A stretch of 64,000 bases of DNA from Pandoraea fibrosis (lineage in GTDB: Bacteria > Pseudomonadota > Gammaproteobacteria > Burkholderiales > Burkholderiaceae), in contig NZ_CP047385.1 in the NCBI RefSeq assembly GCF_000807775.2, positions 3,720,001 through 3,784,000 of the forward strand, read 5' to 3'. Made by a program: the position numbers and the translations under genes. This document shows, one piece after another, positions 16,469 to 27,045 of this stretch; the first letter of the stretch is position 1; each line of letters begins with the position of its first letter. Under the pieces are notes generated by a model. The model saw only the letters and a program-made list of their open reading frames with translations. It was not told the DNA's origin and did no database searches.

Positions 16469-17893
16469 TTATTTCTCGAGCACCCAGGTGTCTTTCGTTC
16501 CCCCGCCCTGCGAGGAGTTGACGACGAGCGACCCTTCGGTCAACGCCACGCGAGTGAGCCCTCCCGGCACCATGGTGACGCCCTTGCCCGACGACAGAAC
16601 GAACGGCCGCAGGTCGATGTGTCTTGGCGCAACCCCCGCCTCAACGAAGGTGGGACATGCGGACAAGGCGAGCGTGGGCTGCGCGATGTACCCGTCGGGT
16701 TTGGCGATGAGGCGCTGGCGAAAGGCTTCGATTTCGGCTTTGGTCGATGCCGGGCCGACGAGCATGCCGTAGCCACCTGCACCATGGACTTCTTTGACGA
16801 CAAGCTCGCCAAGGTTATCCAGGGTATAGGCAAGATCATCCGCCCGACGGCACTGGTAGGTCGGCACGTTGTTCAGGATGGGCTTCTCGCCGAGGTAGAA
16901 CTCGATCATGTCGGGCACGAAGGGGTAGATGGACTTGTCGTCCGCAACGCCCGTGCCGATGGCATTGGCGAGGGTGACACGCCCCGCCCGGTAGACGCTC
17001 AGCAACCCCGGCACACCCAACGTGGAATCGGCACGGAAGGCCAGCGGGTCAAGGAAGTCGTCGTCGATTCTGCGATAGATGACATCGACGCGCTTGGGGC
17101 CGTTGGTGGTTCGCATGAAAACAAGGTTGTCTTCCACGAACAGGTCCTGCCCCTCGACCAGTTCGATACCCATCTGTTGCGCGAGAAAGGCATGCTCGAA
17201 GTACGCCGAGTTGTAGATGCCCGGGGTCATCACGACAACCGTTGGATCATCGACCCCCAGCGGCGCCACAGCGCGCAAACTGTCCAACAACAAGTCGGGA
17301 TAGTGCTCTACCGGTGCAATGCGGTTTCTCGCAAACAACTCGGGGAACAACCGCATCATCATCTTGCGGTTCTCCAACATGTACGACACGCCGGACGGCA
17401 CCCTCAGGTTGTCCTCCAGCACGTAAAACACGCCGTCATCCCCAGTCCCCGCTCTGACAACGTCCACACCCGCAATGTGTGCGTAGATGTCGCCCGGCAC
17501 ATCCACACCCTGCATTTCCGGGCGGTACTGCGCATTCTTCAACACCTGCTCCGCCGGTATCACTCCCGCACGCAAGATGTCCTGCTCGTGATAAACGTCG
17601 TGGATAAAACGGTTCAACGCCTCGACTCGCTGACGCAACCCCGTTTGCAAGGTCTGCCACTCATGCGCCGGGATGATTCTGGGAATCAGATCGAACGGAA
17701 TCAAACGCTCTGTGCCCGCCTCATTGCCATACACAGCAAACGTGATCCCGACCCGCCGAAACGCCAGATCCGCCTCAGCCCGCTTATGGTGCAAGACATC
17801 GTCCGACTGACACTTCAACCAATCGTCAAATCGACGGTAATGCGCCCGCGTCGCACCCGTGATGCTCGCCATCTCGTTATAGCTCTCGACCAT
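16469..17893 (-). CDS. Circularly permuted ATP-grasp protein (DUF404/DUF407 type)
   Basis: A 474-residue protein of the circularly permuted type-2 ATP-grasp family, beginning MVESYNEMASITGATRAHYR. Recognisable segments are FIHDVYHEQDILRAGVIPAE, PGIYNSAYFEHAFLAQQMG, the GQDLFVEDN motif and the glycine-rich KEVHGAGGYGMLVGP loop. The family is predicted to form peptide-like amide bonds with ATP, but no product is proven. The start has GGAGAAG six bases upstream; a longer frame has no such site. It is the first gene of the Anbu set and sets its likely promoter between 17894 and about 18250. Confidence 0.92.
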   Translation of the reverse strand: MVESYNEMASITGATRAHYRRFDDWLKCQSDDVLHHKRAEADLAFRRVGITFAVYGNEAGTERLIPFDLIPRIIPAHEWQTLQTGLRQRVEALNRFIHDVYHEQDILRAGVIPAEQVLKNAQYRPEMQGVDVPGDIYAHIAGVDVVRAGTGDDGVFYVLEDNLRVPSGVSYMLENRKMMMRLFPELFARNRIAPVEHYPDLLLDSLRAVAPLGVDDPTVVVMTPGIYNSAYFEHAFLAQQMGIELVEGQDLFVEDNLVFMRTTNGPKRVDVIYRRIDDDFLDPLAFRADSTLGVPGLLSVYRAGRVTLANAIGTGVADDKSIYPFVPDMIEFYLGEKPILNNVPTYQCRRADDLAYTLDNLGELVVKEVHGAGGYGMLVGPASTKAEIEAFRQRLIAKPDGYIAQPTLALSACPTFVEAGVAPRHIDLRPFVLSSGKGVTMVPGGLTRVALTEGSLVVNSSQGGGTKDTWVLEK

Positions 17894-18116
17894 ACGCTTC
17901 TCCGCAGATTGCCGTGTCGAGATCGAGCAATATCCATGCCCGAGCGTTTTTTCACCCTTACCGCACACTTTCGGTGCGCACCTCCTCCGCCCGCACCACG
18001 TCGGTGATTTTCAGTATAGGAGTTGGCGCTGTTTCGGGTTTTTTTATGTTTACCCTGCTTTTCTTGCTGTTTTCTTGCTTACCGCTCTACCTTCTACGCC
18101 TTTACACCTCCCCCCC

Positions 18117-18189
18117 AGACGGACCGGGGCCCCTTTCCGCCTCTCAGACATAAACCCAACTCGCTGCAGAAAGGCGCCCCGGTCCGTCT
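18117..18189. repeat. Long GC-rich inverted repeat upstream of the ATP-grasp/Anbu set
   Basis: The arm at 18117-18137 (starts AGACGGACCGG) pairs with 18169-18189 (ends CCGGTCCGTCT) over 21 bases with one mismatch, around a 31-base loop. It lies in a pyrimidine-rich gap of 433 bases between the allA stop and the ATP-grasp start, both on the minus strand. It would form a very stable hairpin in RNA. The rest of the gap holds the allA terminator and a short tandem repeat; I see no gene in it. Confidence 0.85.
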
Positions 18190-18254
18190 CCCTCCACCTC
18201 CTCAGCACTTCTCACCTCAACCCCACTCCCTTCGTTTTCTCTCCCCACCAATGC

Positions 18255-18281
18255 AAAACGCCGGGCTCATCCCGGCGTTTT
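18255..18281 (-). terminator. Terminator downstream of allA
   Basis: AAAACGCCGGG pairs with CCCGGCGTTTT around a 5-base loop, 46 bases after the allA stop. The stem-closing A/T pairs give a T run on the minus strand. Confidence 0.85.
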
Positions 18282-18289
18282 CGCTGTCT

Positions 18290-18324
18290 TGCTGCCTTGT
18301 CCTGCTGCCTTGTCCTGCTGCCTT
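18290..18324. repeat. 13-base tandem repeat next to the allA stop
   Basis: TGCTGCCTTGTCC is repeated 2.7 times head to tail (18290-18302, 18303-18315, 18316-18324), ending 3 bases before the allA stop codon. Such short repeats change copy number by slippage. Confidence 0.85.
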
Positions 18325-18326
18325 CT

Positions 18327-18860
18327 CTATGCCGCCTTCTGCGCCGCTTGCGCTGCATCCAACGCCGCCTGCGTCAGCAAATACACGCCCGGCAAATCCT
18401 GCTCGTCACAATTGTGACCCTCACCACCCCGATCCACCACTACGAAGTCACTCACTTCATGTAATGCCAACAACGGGTGATGCCATACGCCTCGCGCATA
18501 ATTCACGCCCTGCCATCCATCCGACACGAACGCCCGCATCCGACTCACATCCAACTCGCCCGCCGGCGCCACCACCACCAGATACGGCGTTGTCTTCAAC
18601 GGAATGAACGCCTGACTCCCCAACGGATGACGCTCCAGCATCTTCACCTCATACGGCAACTGCCTCGGCTGACCACGGAATACATTTACCAACGTGCGCC
18701 CACCCTCCGGGCCCAGATCCACCGTCGCCAGATCGTGAAACCGCTCAGTCGTCCCACCGTTGATCGCGAAATGCTTCGCCCCCGTCAACTCGATCACGTC
18801 GCCAAACTCCGCAAACGCCTCCCGCGTCAATCGCTCTATCTTCAACGCCAGACCCGCCAT
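18327..18860 (-). CDS. allA: Ureidoglycolate lyase
   Basis: A 177-residue cupin-fold enzyme that splits ureidoglycolate to glyoxylate and urea, the last step of the pathway here. Family features are the N-terminus [17 protein letters not shown], the [31 protein letters not shown] segment (around residues 60-85) and [10 protein letters not shown]. The ATG at 18860 has GGAG seven bases before it; an ATG four codons earlier is also possible. The C-terminus is Ala-rich ([13 protein letters not shown]). It follows the allantoicase gene by 107 bases on the same strand. Confidence 0.93.
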   Translation of the reverse strand: MAGLALKIERLTREAFAEFGDVIELTGAKHFAINGGTTERFHDLATVDLGPEGGRTLVNVFRGQPRQLPYEVKMLERHPLGSQAFIPLKTTPYLVVVAPAGELDVSRMRAFVSDGWQGVNYARGVWHHPLLALHEVSDFVVVDRGGEGHNCDEQDLPGVYLLTQAALDAAQAAQKAA

Positions 18861-18967
18861 GTCACGCTCCATTTTTTTTCCCTGCCTAGCCCTTCGTCGC
18901 CTCTCGCATTCCCCCACTTTCTCCGGGACGCGAGAGGTCTTCTTTTTGCTGAGGTTGCTGACTTCGG

Positions 18968-19990
18968 TTATGCCTGCTTGTCGCTCAGGCGACCCCACAG
19001 ACGCAAGCGCGACACGCCGCCGTCCGGGATGATGTTGAAGCGGATGTGCGTGATCGCCCCCAACTTCTGCACTTGCTCTTCAAAGAAGAACTGCTTGTCC
19101 ATCGCCAACTTCTGTTCGGGCAACAACACCGGCCAGAACATGGACTGGGTGATCAACGATTGCTCCGTGCCGCCCGTCACATAGGCCGCCTGAATAGAGC
19201 AACGATCCGGGAAGTTGCCCTTGAAGTGCGCCGTGTCGACTTCGATCTTGCCAATCTCGCCCGGCTGCGCCAACGCAATGATCGCCCAGTCATTCCCCGG
19301 CTCACGTCGCCGACGCGTCTCCCAACCATCGCCCATGTTCACGCCACGGCCCGGCATCAGCAGGTTCGACGCCAACCCGAAATGCTGGTTGTTCGCCGCA
19401 ACGACATAGCCACCGTTTTCCATCGCAATCAGGTCGATCAGCTCGTCGCGCGAGCGTCCCGCCCAATCGCTCTGGGGCAAGCCATACAGACGCAGGCGCG
19501 CCAGACCGCCATCGGGGTACAGGTTCACGCGCACATGGGTGACCGGGCGCTGGTTGGCAATCGCATGGTAGTGATGCGAGTTGCCTTGCAGCGTGGTCGA
19601 GGCGAGCAGTTCGAACCACTCGGCGCCCTCGCCGGGTGCGCCGTTAGGACTGTAGCAGCCCTCGAGCGAGGCGGCCGGCGGGAAGTTGCCGGTGAAGTGG
19701 CTGGTGTCCAGATCGACGCCAAACAACACGCCGGCACGCGCGAGCTTGACCACGCACCAGTCGTAACCGTTCACGCGCTTGCGACGCGTCTCCCAGCCAT
19801 CCATCCACTTGCCGTTGTCGTCGTACTTGCCGGGGATGAACACGGCCGGCTCGGGGTTGAGCATGCGCTCTTTGGCCGCGAAGAATTCGTCGCTGGCAAC
19901 GAGCGCCTGCGCTCCCAGACGCGGATCGGCCAGATTGACGTAACGGCGCACGAATTCCGGTGCGTTCGGGTCTTGCGGGACGAGGGCCAT
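18968..19990 (-). CDS. alc: Allantoicase
   Basis: A 340-residue enzyme that hydrolyses allantoate to ureidoglycolate and urea. It is made of two similar allantoicase domains: each has a [13 protein letters not shown] or [11 protein letters not shown] motif, a [10 protein letters not shown] or [10 protein letters not shown] motif, and a [10 protein letters not shown](L/V)ARLRL-like end. That internal repeat is diagnostic. The ATG at 19990 is preceded by AGGAG; the open frame upstream has no family likeness. It lies between the OHCU decarboxylase and allA genes. This is the urea-releasing route rather than allantoate amidohydrolase. Confidence 0.96.
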   Translation of the reverse strand: MALVPQDPNAPEFVRRYVNLADPRLGAQALVASDEFFAAKERMLNPEPAVFIPGKYDDNGKWMDGWETRRKRVNGYDWCVVKLARAGVLFGVDLDTSHFTGNFPPAASLEGCYSPNGAPGEGAEWFELLASTTLQGNSHHYHAIANQRPVTHVRVNLYPDGGLARLRLYGLPQSDWAGRSRDELIDLIAMENGGYVVAANNQHFGLASNLLMPGRGVNMGDGWETRRRREPGNDWAIIALAQPGEIGKIEVDTAHFKGNFPDRCSIQAAYVTGGTEQSLITQSMFWPVLLPEQKLAMDKQFFFEEQVQKLGAITHIRFNIIPDGGVSRLRLWGRLSDKQA

Positions 19991-20094
19991 GCCAACTCCT
20001 GATGATTCGGTGATGTCTAAAACAGGGGAATTCCACGTACAGGTTGAAACGCTTTGGCGGATGTCTCTCTCGATCCGCCCGATCGGCCTGCGCC

Positions 20095-20628
20095 TTAGTC
20101 GCGCACCAGATCTTCCAGACGGAATCCCGCGATACGGAAGATCTGTCGCAGACATTCTTCGATCTCGTCCGCCCGGCTATTCTCCAGCCGCCCGGCAAAG
20201 TTCTCGATGATGCTGCTGCGCGTATGGCCACGCACCGCCAGAATGTACGGGAAACCGAACTTGGCCTTGTAGGCATCATTGAGCTCGGTCAAACGCGCAA
20301 ACTCTTCTGCGGTGCATTGATCAAGCCCCGCGCCCGCCTGCTCGCGAGTGGACTCGGCCGTCAATTCGCCTCGCACCGCCGCCTTGCCCGCCAACTCCGG
20401 GTGGGCTCGGATAAGGTCAAGCTGCGGGCCTTCCCCCGCATCGATCACGGCCTGGCACATGGCGTCGTGCAACGCATTGACGGTGGCAAACGGCCGGTCT
20501 TCCCAAGCCGCTTCGGCCACCCACGGGGAATGCTCGAAAATGCCGTCGAGCGCGGCAACGAATTCGGCGCGCGGCAGCGCCGACAGCTCGGCAACAGTAC
20601 GTTGGGTCATAGGCAACGGGGCGTTCAT
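20095..20628 (-). CDS. uraD: OHCU decarboxylase
   Basis: A 177-residue helical enzyme that decarboxylates 2-oxo-4-hydroxy-4-carboxy-5-ureidoimidazoline to S-allantoin, directly after 5-hydroxyisourate hydrolase. The family motifs are HPELAGK and [15 protein letters not shown], with the active-site His in AHPELA. The gene sits 135 bases after puuE and 104 bases before alc, all on the minus strand. Its partner genes uraH and puuD are about 10 kb away, so the two halves of the pathway are not one operon. Confidence 0.95.
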   Translation of the reverse strand: MNAPLPMTQRTVAELSALPRAEFVAALDGIFEHSPWVAEAAWEDRPFATVNALHDAMCQAVIDAGEGPQLDLIRAHPELAGKAAVRGELTAESTREQAGAGLDQCTAEEFARLTELNDAYKAKFGFPYILAVRGHTRSSIIENFAGRLENSRADEIEECLRQIFRIAGFRLEDLVRD

Positions 20629-20763
20629 TAACCGCTCTCCTGGAGAACATGGGTGGCGCCCCGCCGCGCTTCTCGCACAGCCCGATGACGCCTGTCGGAT
20701 TCAATTTCGATACCGGCAAGCTACGCCCCTCCGGACGCAACCGCCTCACTCATTACCTCTGGC

Positions 20764-21708
20764 TCATGCCGCCACGAACGGATGGCGCTCCTGCCAGTGA
20801 CGTGCCACGTCGATGCGACGACAGACCCACACGCGATCGTGCTTTTCGATGTGATCGAGGAACCGCTGCAACGCCGCAAAGCGTCCAGGGCGACCCAGCA
20901 ACCGGCAGTGCATGCCGATCGACAACATCTTCGGCGCTTCGTCGCCCTCGGCGTACAACACGTCGAATGCGTCGCGCAGGTAGTGGAAGAAGTGGTCCGC
21001 CGTGTTGAATCCCTGCGGCGCAGCAAAGCGCATGTCGTTGGAATCCAGCGTGTACGGCACAACAAGATGCGGCTTGACCTCGCCACCGCTGGTCTGCACC
21101 TGCGTCCAGAACGGCAGGTCGTCACCGTAGTTGTCGGAGTCGTACACGAACCCGCCTTGCTCGACTACCAGACGCCGAGTATTCGGGCTGTCACGTCCGG
21201 TGTACCAGCCCAGCGGCGCGCTCCCCGTCATTTCCTTGAAGATCTCGATGGCGATACGCATATGCTCGCGCTCGGTCGCCTCGTCCATGTTCTGGTAATG
21301 AATCCAGCGCCAGCCATGGCATGCAATCTCGTGGCCCAATTCCTGAAATGCCGCCGTCACTTCCGGATGGCGCTGCATGGCCATCGCCACACCAAAGACG
21401 GTCAGAGGCAGCCCACGACGCTCAAACTCGCGCAAGATGCGCCACACGCCAGCGCGCGACCCATATTCGTAAATGGATTCCATGCTCATGTGACGCGCTT
21501 CGTATGCTGCCGCGCCAATGATCTCTGACAGGAACTGCTCTGACGCACGATCACCGTGCAGAACGCAGTTCTCCCCGCCTTCTTCATAGTTCAGAACGAA
21601 CTGGACGGCGATACGCGCCCGCCCCGGCCAGTCGGCAAACGGTACGTGACGCCCATAACCGATCAGGTCGCGGGGATAATCCTTGGGGCTTGCGATGTTG
21701 CTGGCCAT
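20764..21708 (-). CDS. puuE: Allantoinase, PuuE type
   Basis: A 314-residue member of the polysaccharide-deacetylase-like family. It opens allantoin to allantoate and is unrelated to the metal-dependent AllB/PucH allantoinase. Features are the N-terminus YPRDLIGYGRHVPFADWPG, the NYEEGGE segment, GHEIACHGWRWIHYQ and GWYTGRDSPNTRRL. I chose the ATG at 21708 (MASNIASPKDYP); the frame continues upstream to 21834 but the added part is unlike the family. It is the first gene of the minus-strand puuE-uraD-alc-allA group. Confidence 0.93.
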   Translation of the reverse strand: MASNIASPKDYPRDLIGYGRHVPFADWPGRARIAVQFVLNYEEGGENCVLHGDRASEQFLSEIIGAAAYEARHMSMESIYEYGSRAGVWRILREFERRGLPLTVFGVAMAMQRHPEVTAAFQELGHEIACHGWRWIHYQNMDEATEREHMRIAIEIFKEMTGSAPLGWYTGRDSPNTRRLVVEQGGFVYDSDNYGDDLPFWTQVQTSGGEVKPHLVVPYTLDSNDMRFAAPQGFNTADHFFHYLRDAFDVLYAEGDEAPKMLSIGMHCRLLGRPGRFAALQRFLDHIEKHDRVWVCRRIDVARHWQERHPFVAA

Positions 21709-22054
21709 GATGTCTTGGCATCCTTCTGATGGCGAAACGATCGAAGAAGTGTAGCCAAATCCCCTCTGCGGAAACATAGCCATACTCAGATATTCAGGCT
21801 GCGCCTGGACATATAGTCGTCTCGTCCCTGTCACACGCAGCCGCGTCCGTTAACCACGTCACGTCGCCAGTCCCGGCCTTCGCGCCCCCGTCTCACACAA
21901 CACCAACTCCACCGAAACACCCGCCAAACAACAGAAACCTCGTCCAATCCACATCAAACTGACAGGCCAATAAAAAAGCACGCCGGGTCGTCGATTCGAC
22001 CCGGCGTGCTTTCGTTTGCTGCGCTTTGGCGTTTCCCGGCATCGCTGCCCGGCG
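21709..22054. other. Intergenic stretch upstream of puuE
   Basis: A 346-base gap between the ldcA stop and the puuE start. Apart from the ldcA terminator at 21976 it holds no gene that I can support. It should carry the promoter of the allantoin-degradation group. Confidence 0.6.
21976..22011 (-). terminator. Terminator downstream of ldcA
   Basis: A perfect 15-base stem: AAGCACGCCGGGTCG pairs with CGACCCGGCGTGCTT around a 6-base loop, followed on the minus strand by a run of Ts. Confidence 0.92.
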
Positions 22055-23571
<1,517 letters not shown>

Positions 23572-23697
23572 TCACCACGCACAGCGCAATTGGCCGCTAT
23601 CGGCAATGCGCTATTCTCGCACAGCCCCTTGCTGCCGCCCTATCCGCCACGCGCGCCAGATCCGTCATCTCCCGCCGCCACCGGTACGCACTCTCTT

Positions 23698-25008
23698 TCA
23701 CGCCATCGCGGCGTTCGGCGCGCTACGCTTGCGATACAGCACCAGTGTCGCAATCAAGCCGCACACCGCAGCAAAGGTCATCCACCAGCCAGGCGCCGCC
23801 TTGTTGCCCGTCACCCCAATAAGCGCCGTCGCCACCGCCGGGGTGAACCCGCCGAATAACGCCGTCGCCAAACTATAGGCCAGCGAGAATCCTGCCGTGC
23901 GTACCTCTACCGGCATGATCTCGGTCAGTGCCACCACCATCGCACCGTTATAGCTCGCATATAGGAACGATAGCCACAACTCGACGATCAGCATCTTGTT
24001 GAAGGTCGGATCGACAACGAGCCACGCCATCGTGGGATACGCCGTCAGAATGGTCAGCACGGTAAACACGATCAACAACGGACGCCGCCCGATGCGATCG
24101 GACAACGCCCCCATCACCGGCAACCAGATGAAGTTGGACACCCCGACACAGAAGGTGACGACCAACGCATCGGTCGTCGACAGCTTGAGTACCGACTTGC
24201 CGAACGTCGGCGTGTAGACGGTGATCAGGTAGAACGACACCGTGGTCATGGCCACCAGCATCGTGCCGGCCACGACCAGTCCCCAGTTCTGCACGATGGA
24301 GCGAAAAATCTCCCCTGTGCTCGGACGATGCTTGCGCGCCAGAAATGCCTCGGTTTCCTGCAACGAACGACGAATGACGAACAACACCGGCACGATCAGG
24401 CAACCGATGAAGAACGGCACACGCCAGCCCCAATCGGCCACCTGCCCCGGCGTGAGCCATTTATTGAGCAGGTATCCCAGCAGCGCCGCCACGATAATGG
24501 CGACCTGCTGGCTCGCCGACTGCCAGCTCACGTAGAAGCCTTTGCGACCCGGGGTCGCCATCTCCGACAGATAGACGGACACCCCACCCAGCTCGACACC
24601 CGCCGAGAACCCCTGCAACAGCCGGCCGATGAGCACGAGCAACGGCGCCATATACCCGATGGTCGCAAAACCCGGCACGAACGCGATGAGAATCGTGCCC
24701 ATCGCCATGATCGACAGCGTGACGATCAATCCCCGGCGCCGCCCGATCCGGTCGACGTAAGCCCCCAGAATGATGGCGCCCAACGGGCGCATCAGGAAGC
24801 CCGCGCCAAAGGTCATGAAGGTGAGCATCAGCGACGCAAATTCGTCGCCCGACGGGAAGAACGTCGCGGAGATGTAAGTGGCGTAAAAGCCAAACAGGAA
24901 GAAGTCGAACATCTCCATGAAATTGCCACTCGTGACGCGAATCACGGTGGCAACTTTCGATGGAGAGGCATGCGAAACCGACGCAGGGCTGACGGGGCTG
25001 GTAGCCAT
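23698..25008 (-). CDS. MFS transporter, metabolite:H+ symporter group (citrate/tricarballylate-like)
   Basis: A 436-residue transporter with about 12 membrane segments. It has the MHS-group features [17 protein letters not shown] at the first segment, [13 protein letters not shown] between segments 2 and 3, and the [21 protein letters not shown] segment. These match citrate and tricarballylate proton symporters such as CitA and TcuC. The ATG at 25008 is preceded by GAGGTGA; 11 extra upstream codons are possible but less likely. No carboxylate-catabolic gene is next to it, so the exact substrate is open. Confidence 0.88.
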   Translation of the reverse strand: MATSPVSPASVSHASPSKVATVIRVTSGNFMEMFDFFLFGFYATYISATFFPSGDEFASLMLTFMTFGAGFLMRPLGAIILGAYVDRIGRRRGLIVTLSIMAMGTILIAFVPGFATIGYMAPLLVLIGRLLQGFSAGVELGGVSVYLSEMATPGRKGFYVSWQSASQQVAIIVAALLGYLLNKWLTPGQVADWGWRVPFFIGCLIVPVLFVIRRSLQETEAFLARKHRPSTGEIFRSIVQNWGLVVAGTMLVAMTTVSFYLITVYTPTFGKSVLKLSTTDALVVTFCVGVSNFIWLPVMGALSDRIGRRPLLIVFTVLTILTAYPTMAWLVVDPTFNKMLIVELWLSFLYASYNGAMVVALTEIMPVEVRTAGFSLAYSLATALFGGFTPAVATALIGVTGNKAAPGWWMTFAAVCGLIATLVLYRKRSAPNAAMA

Positions 25009-25123
25009 GATGTTCACCTCACCGGACATGATGTCGGTCAAGATAGCACTTGATTCGACGCCCGGACACCATGTTTCGCCCTTTGGTGGGAACCCCTCCG
25101 CCAGGCCCGTGTTACCGCATATT

Positions 25124-25927
25124 TCAGTCCCAGGCCGGCGCGAGCGACGCCGGATTGGCCTGACGCTCGTTGCGATCGAGCGTGGCGATCTGCATCATGT
25201 CCTCGTCACTCAGACGCAAATCGCGCGCCTTCATGTTGCTGGCCAGATTCTCACGCTTGGTCGACGACGGAATGACGGCGTACCCCAATTGCATCGCCCA
25301 CGCGAGCGCCACTTGCGCGGTGGTCGCCCCATGCTTCGCAGCAATTTTCACCAGCACCGGATCGTTCAGCACTTTGCCATACGCCAGCGTCATGTACGAG
25401 GTAATGGGCACGCCCTGCGAACGGGCGAACTCCGCCAGCTTGCGGTTTTGCAGATAGGGGCTCAGCTCGATCTGGTTGGTCGCCAGCTCCCCCGGCCCCA
25501 CGATGCCGATGGCCTGCTGAAGCAGTGCGATGGTGAAGTTGGACACGCCAATGGCACGCGTGAGCCCCTGCTCTCGCGCCTCACGCAGCGCCCCCAGATA
25601 TTCCTCCATCGACACCGCGTTCGCGGGCGACGGCCAGTGAATCAACGTGAGATCGACGCGATCAGTGCCGAGCTTCGACAGACTGTCTTTCAGACTCGGA
25701 ATCAGCTTGTCGTGGGAAAAGTTGTCGACCCAGATCTTGGTTGTGAGATACAGGTCGTCGCGCTTGACGTTCGATGCGGCGAGCGCGCGACCAATGTCGG
25801 CCTCGTTCTCGTAGATCTGCGCCGTGTCGATGGCGCGGTAACCCAGCGCCAGCGCATTGGTGACGGTGTCGAATACGGTTTGGCCCTTGAGGCGGAACGT
25901 ACCGAGGCCGAAAGCGGGAAGACTCAT
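25124..25927 (-). CDS. Aldo/keto reductase, DkgB-like
   Basis: A 267-residue NADPH-dependent oxidoreductase of the aldo/keto reductase superfamily, nearest 2,5-diketo-D-gluconate reductase B. The catalytic tetrad is visible: Asp34, Tyr39 ([13 protein letters not shown]), Lys64 (TTKIW) and His97 (LIHWP). The protein is close to DkgB in length and starts [15 protein letters not shown]. The ATG at 25927 has an AGGAG site; an open frame upstream is not conserved. It reduces aldehydes or ketones in the cytoplasm; the real substrate is unknown. It stands alone between a transporter gene and a GntR gene. Confidence 0.9.
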   Translation of the reverse strand: MSLPAFGLGTFRLKGQTVFDTVTNALALGYRAIDTAQIYENEADIGRALAASNVKRDDLYLTTKIWVDNFSHDKLIPSLKDSLSKLGTDRVDLTLIHWPSPANAVSMEEYLGALREAREQGLTRAIGVSNFTIALLQQAIGIVGPGELATNQIELSPYLQNRKLAEFARSQGVPITSYMTLAYGKVLNDPVLVKIAAKHGATTAQVALAWAMQLGYAVIPSSTKRENLASNMKARDLRLSDEDMMQIATLDRNERQANPASLAPAWD

Positions 25928-26112
25928 GAATGCAACTCCTGTCGAAAACGTCATGCCATCACAATCAACGTTGGTTGAACGGCTTGACCGAAGACCACAG
26001 TGTCTCGGATTCCCACTCACGCCAGAAGTCCCCGCAGGTGCACAAGATTCGTGCTTGCGGTTCACAAATAAAATCGACTTAGGTGGTTGCTCTCTGCAAT
26101 CCGGACAACGAC

Positions 26113-26784
26113 TCAGAGGGCGGCACGAGAAAGGAAGCTGACGTCGTCCCGCGCCATCGCCTTGATTTCGTTACGTGTTGTGAGAATGTGCGCCTCGAGC
26201 ATCGATACCACCGCCGTCACGTCACGCCGCCGGCATGCCGCCAGAATCTCGTAGTGATCATGCTGCGGCTTTTCCTTGCCGGTGGCCTGCGACATCGCCA
26301 GATGCGAATATCGATCGGTATTCAGACAATACTCTTCGATCAACATCCGCAAGCGCCGGTTATTGGCGGGCGCCGACAGTGCCAAATGGAATCGACGATT
26401 GTATTCAGCCCATTCCGACACGACTTCGGATGCCGAGTAGTCAGCGAGGATCTGCTCCATGACCTGAAAGTCGCGCTCCGCCATGTTGGGCACGGCCAGT
26501 TTGGCAGCGTGGCATTCGAGCGCCACACGAATGTCGAGCAACTCGCACAACTGCTCGAGATTCATGCTCGCGACTGTCGCTCCCCGATTCAAGTGGTGCG
26601 TGACCAATCCCTCTGCTTCTAACTGCCGCAATGCTTCGCGCACCGGGACTCGGCTCGCGTTGAAGCGCTCAGCCAGCGCTTCCTGACGCAATTGATACCC
26701 ACCCGGGAGCACACCACTCAAGATCTCGTCTCGAAGGGCGTCGCGGATGGCCTGATGTAGGGCTTGGGGTCCTGAGCTTCGCAT
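26113..26784 (-). CDS. GntR-family transcriptional regulator with FCD effector domain
   Basis: A 223-residue regulator with an N-terminal winged helix ([25 protein letters not shown], about residues 32-56) and a C-terminal helical FCD domain with the His-rich metal-binding pattern ([15 protein letters not shown]). The ATG at 26784 gives a normal length; a longer reading to 26832 would run through the operator region. It is divergent from the livK-type operon, and three GGATCC-centred palindromes lie between them. It probably represses that operon until a ligand binds. Confidence 0.9.
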   Translation of the reverse strand: MRSSGPQALHQAIRDALRDEILSGVLPGGYQLRQEALAERFNASRVPVREALRQLEAEGLVTHHLNRGATVASMNLEQLCELLDIRVALECHAAKLAVPNMAERDFQVMEQILADYSASEVVSEWAEYNRRFHLALSAPANNRRLRMLIEEYCLNTDRYSHLAMSQATGKEKPQHDHYEILAACRRRDVTAVVSMLEAHILTTRNEIKAMARDDVSFLSRAAL

Positions 26785-26814
26785 GGCGCGATTAGAGCAT
26801 ATTTTTGACTCATA

Positions 26815-26843
26815 TTGCGATTCTGGATCCAATCGTCTAACAT
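26815..26843 (+). promoter_or_regulatory. Likely promoter of the branched-chain-type ABC operon
   Basis: TTGCGA, 17 bases, then TAACAT resembles a sigma-70 promoter pointing at the receptor gene. The first GGATCC copy lies within its spacer and the second overlaps its downstream end, as expected for repression. Confidence 0.5.
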
Positions 26844-26872
26844 TGGATCCAATATATTATATTGGATCCAAA
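26823..26872. promoter_or_regulatory. Triple operator for the GntR regulator
   Basis: Three copies of a GGATCC-centred palindrome, with GGATCC at 26825, 26845 and 26864. The middle one is a perfect 12-base palindrome, ATTGGATCCAAT; the third differs by one base; the first is weaker. Spacing is 20 and 19 bases, about two helical turns. FCD-GntR regulators of the VanR kind are known to bind this core. Confidence 0.8.
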
Positions 26873-27045
26873 AACGGATATCTTCCGTCATTTCTGGATT
26901 CGCTTCGCCAGGGGACACGGTGGGCGCAACGGCGGGGGCCGATGCACTCACTCGCCAGAGCACCACCGCGATCGGAGACTCACTCACGGTCACGGGTCGC
27001 GCACTTCTTTCTCGCAGGCTCAACTGACTTTTTCGGGGGAAATCA

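Noticed and set aside
18290..18324. Possible CRISPR-like repeat
   Set aside because: The 13-base units are head to tail with no spacers; it is a simple tandem repeat.
18023..18607. A Pro/Ser-rich plus-strand frame in the gap next to allA
   Set aside because: It is driven by a pyrimidine-rich stretch and runs into allA on the opposite strand; no domain and no ribosome binding site.
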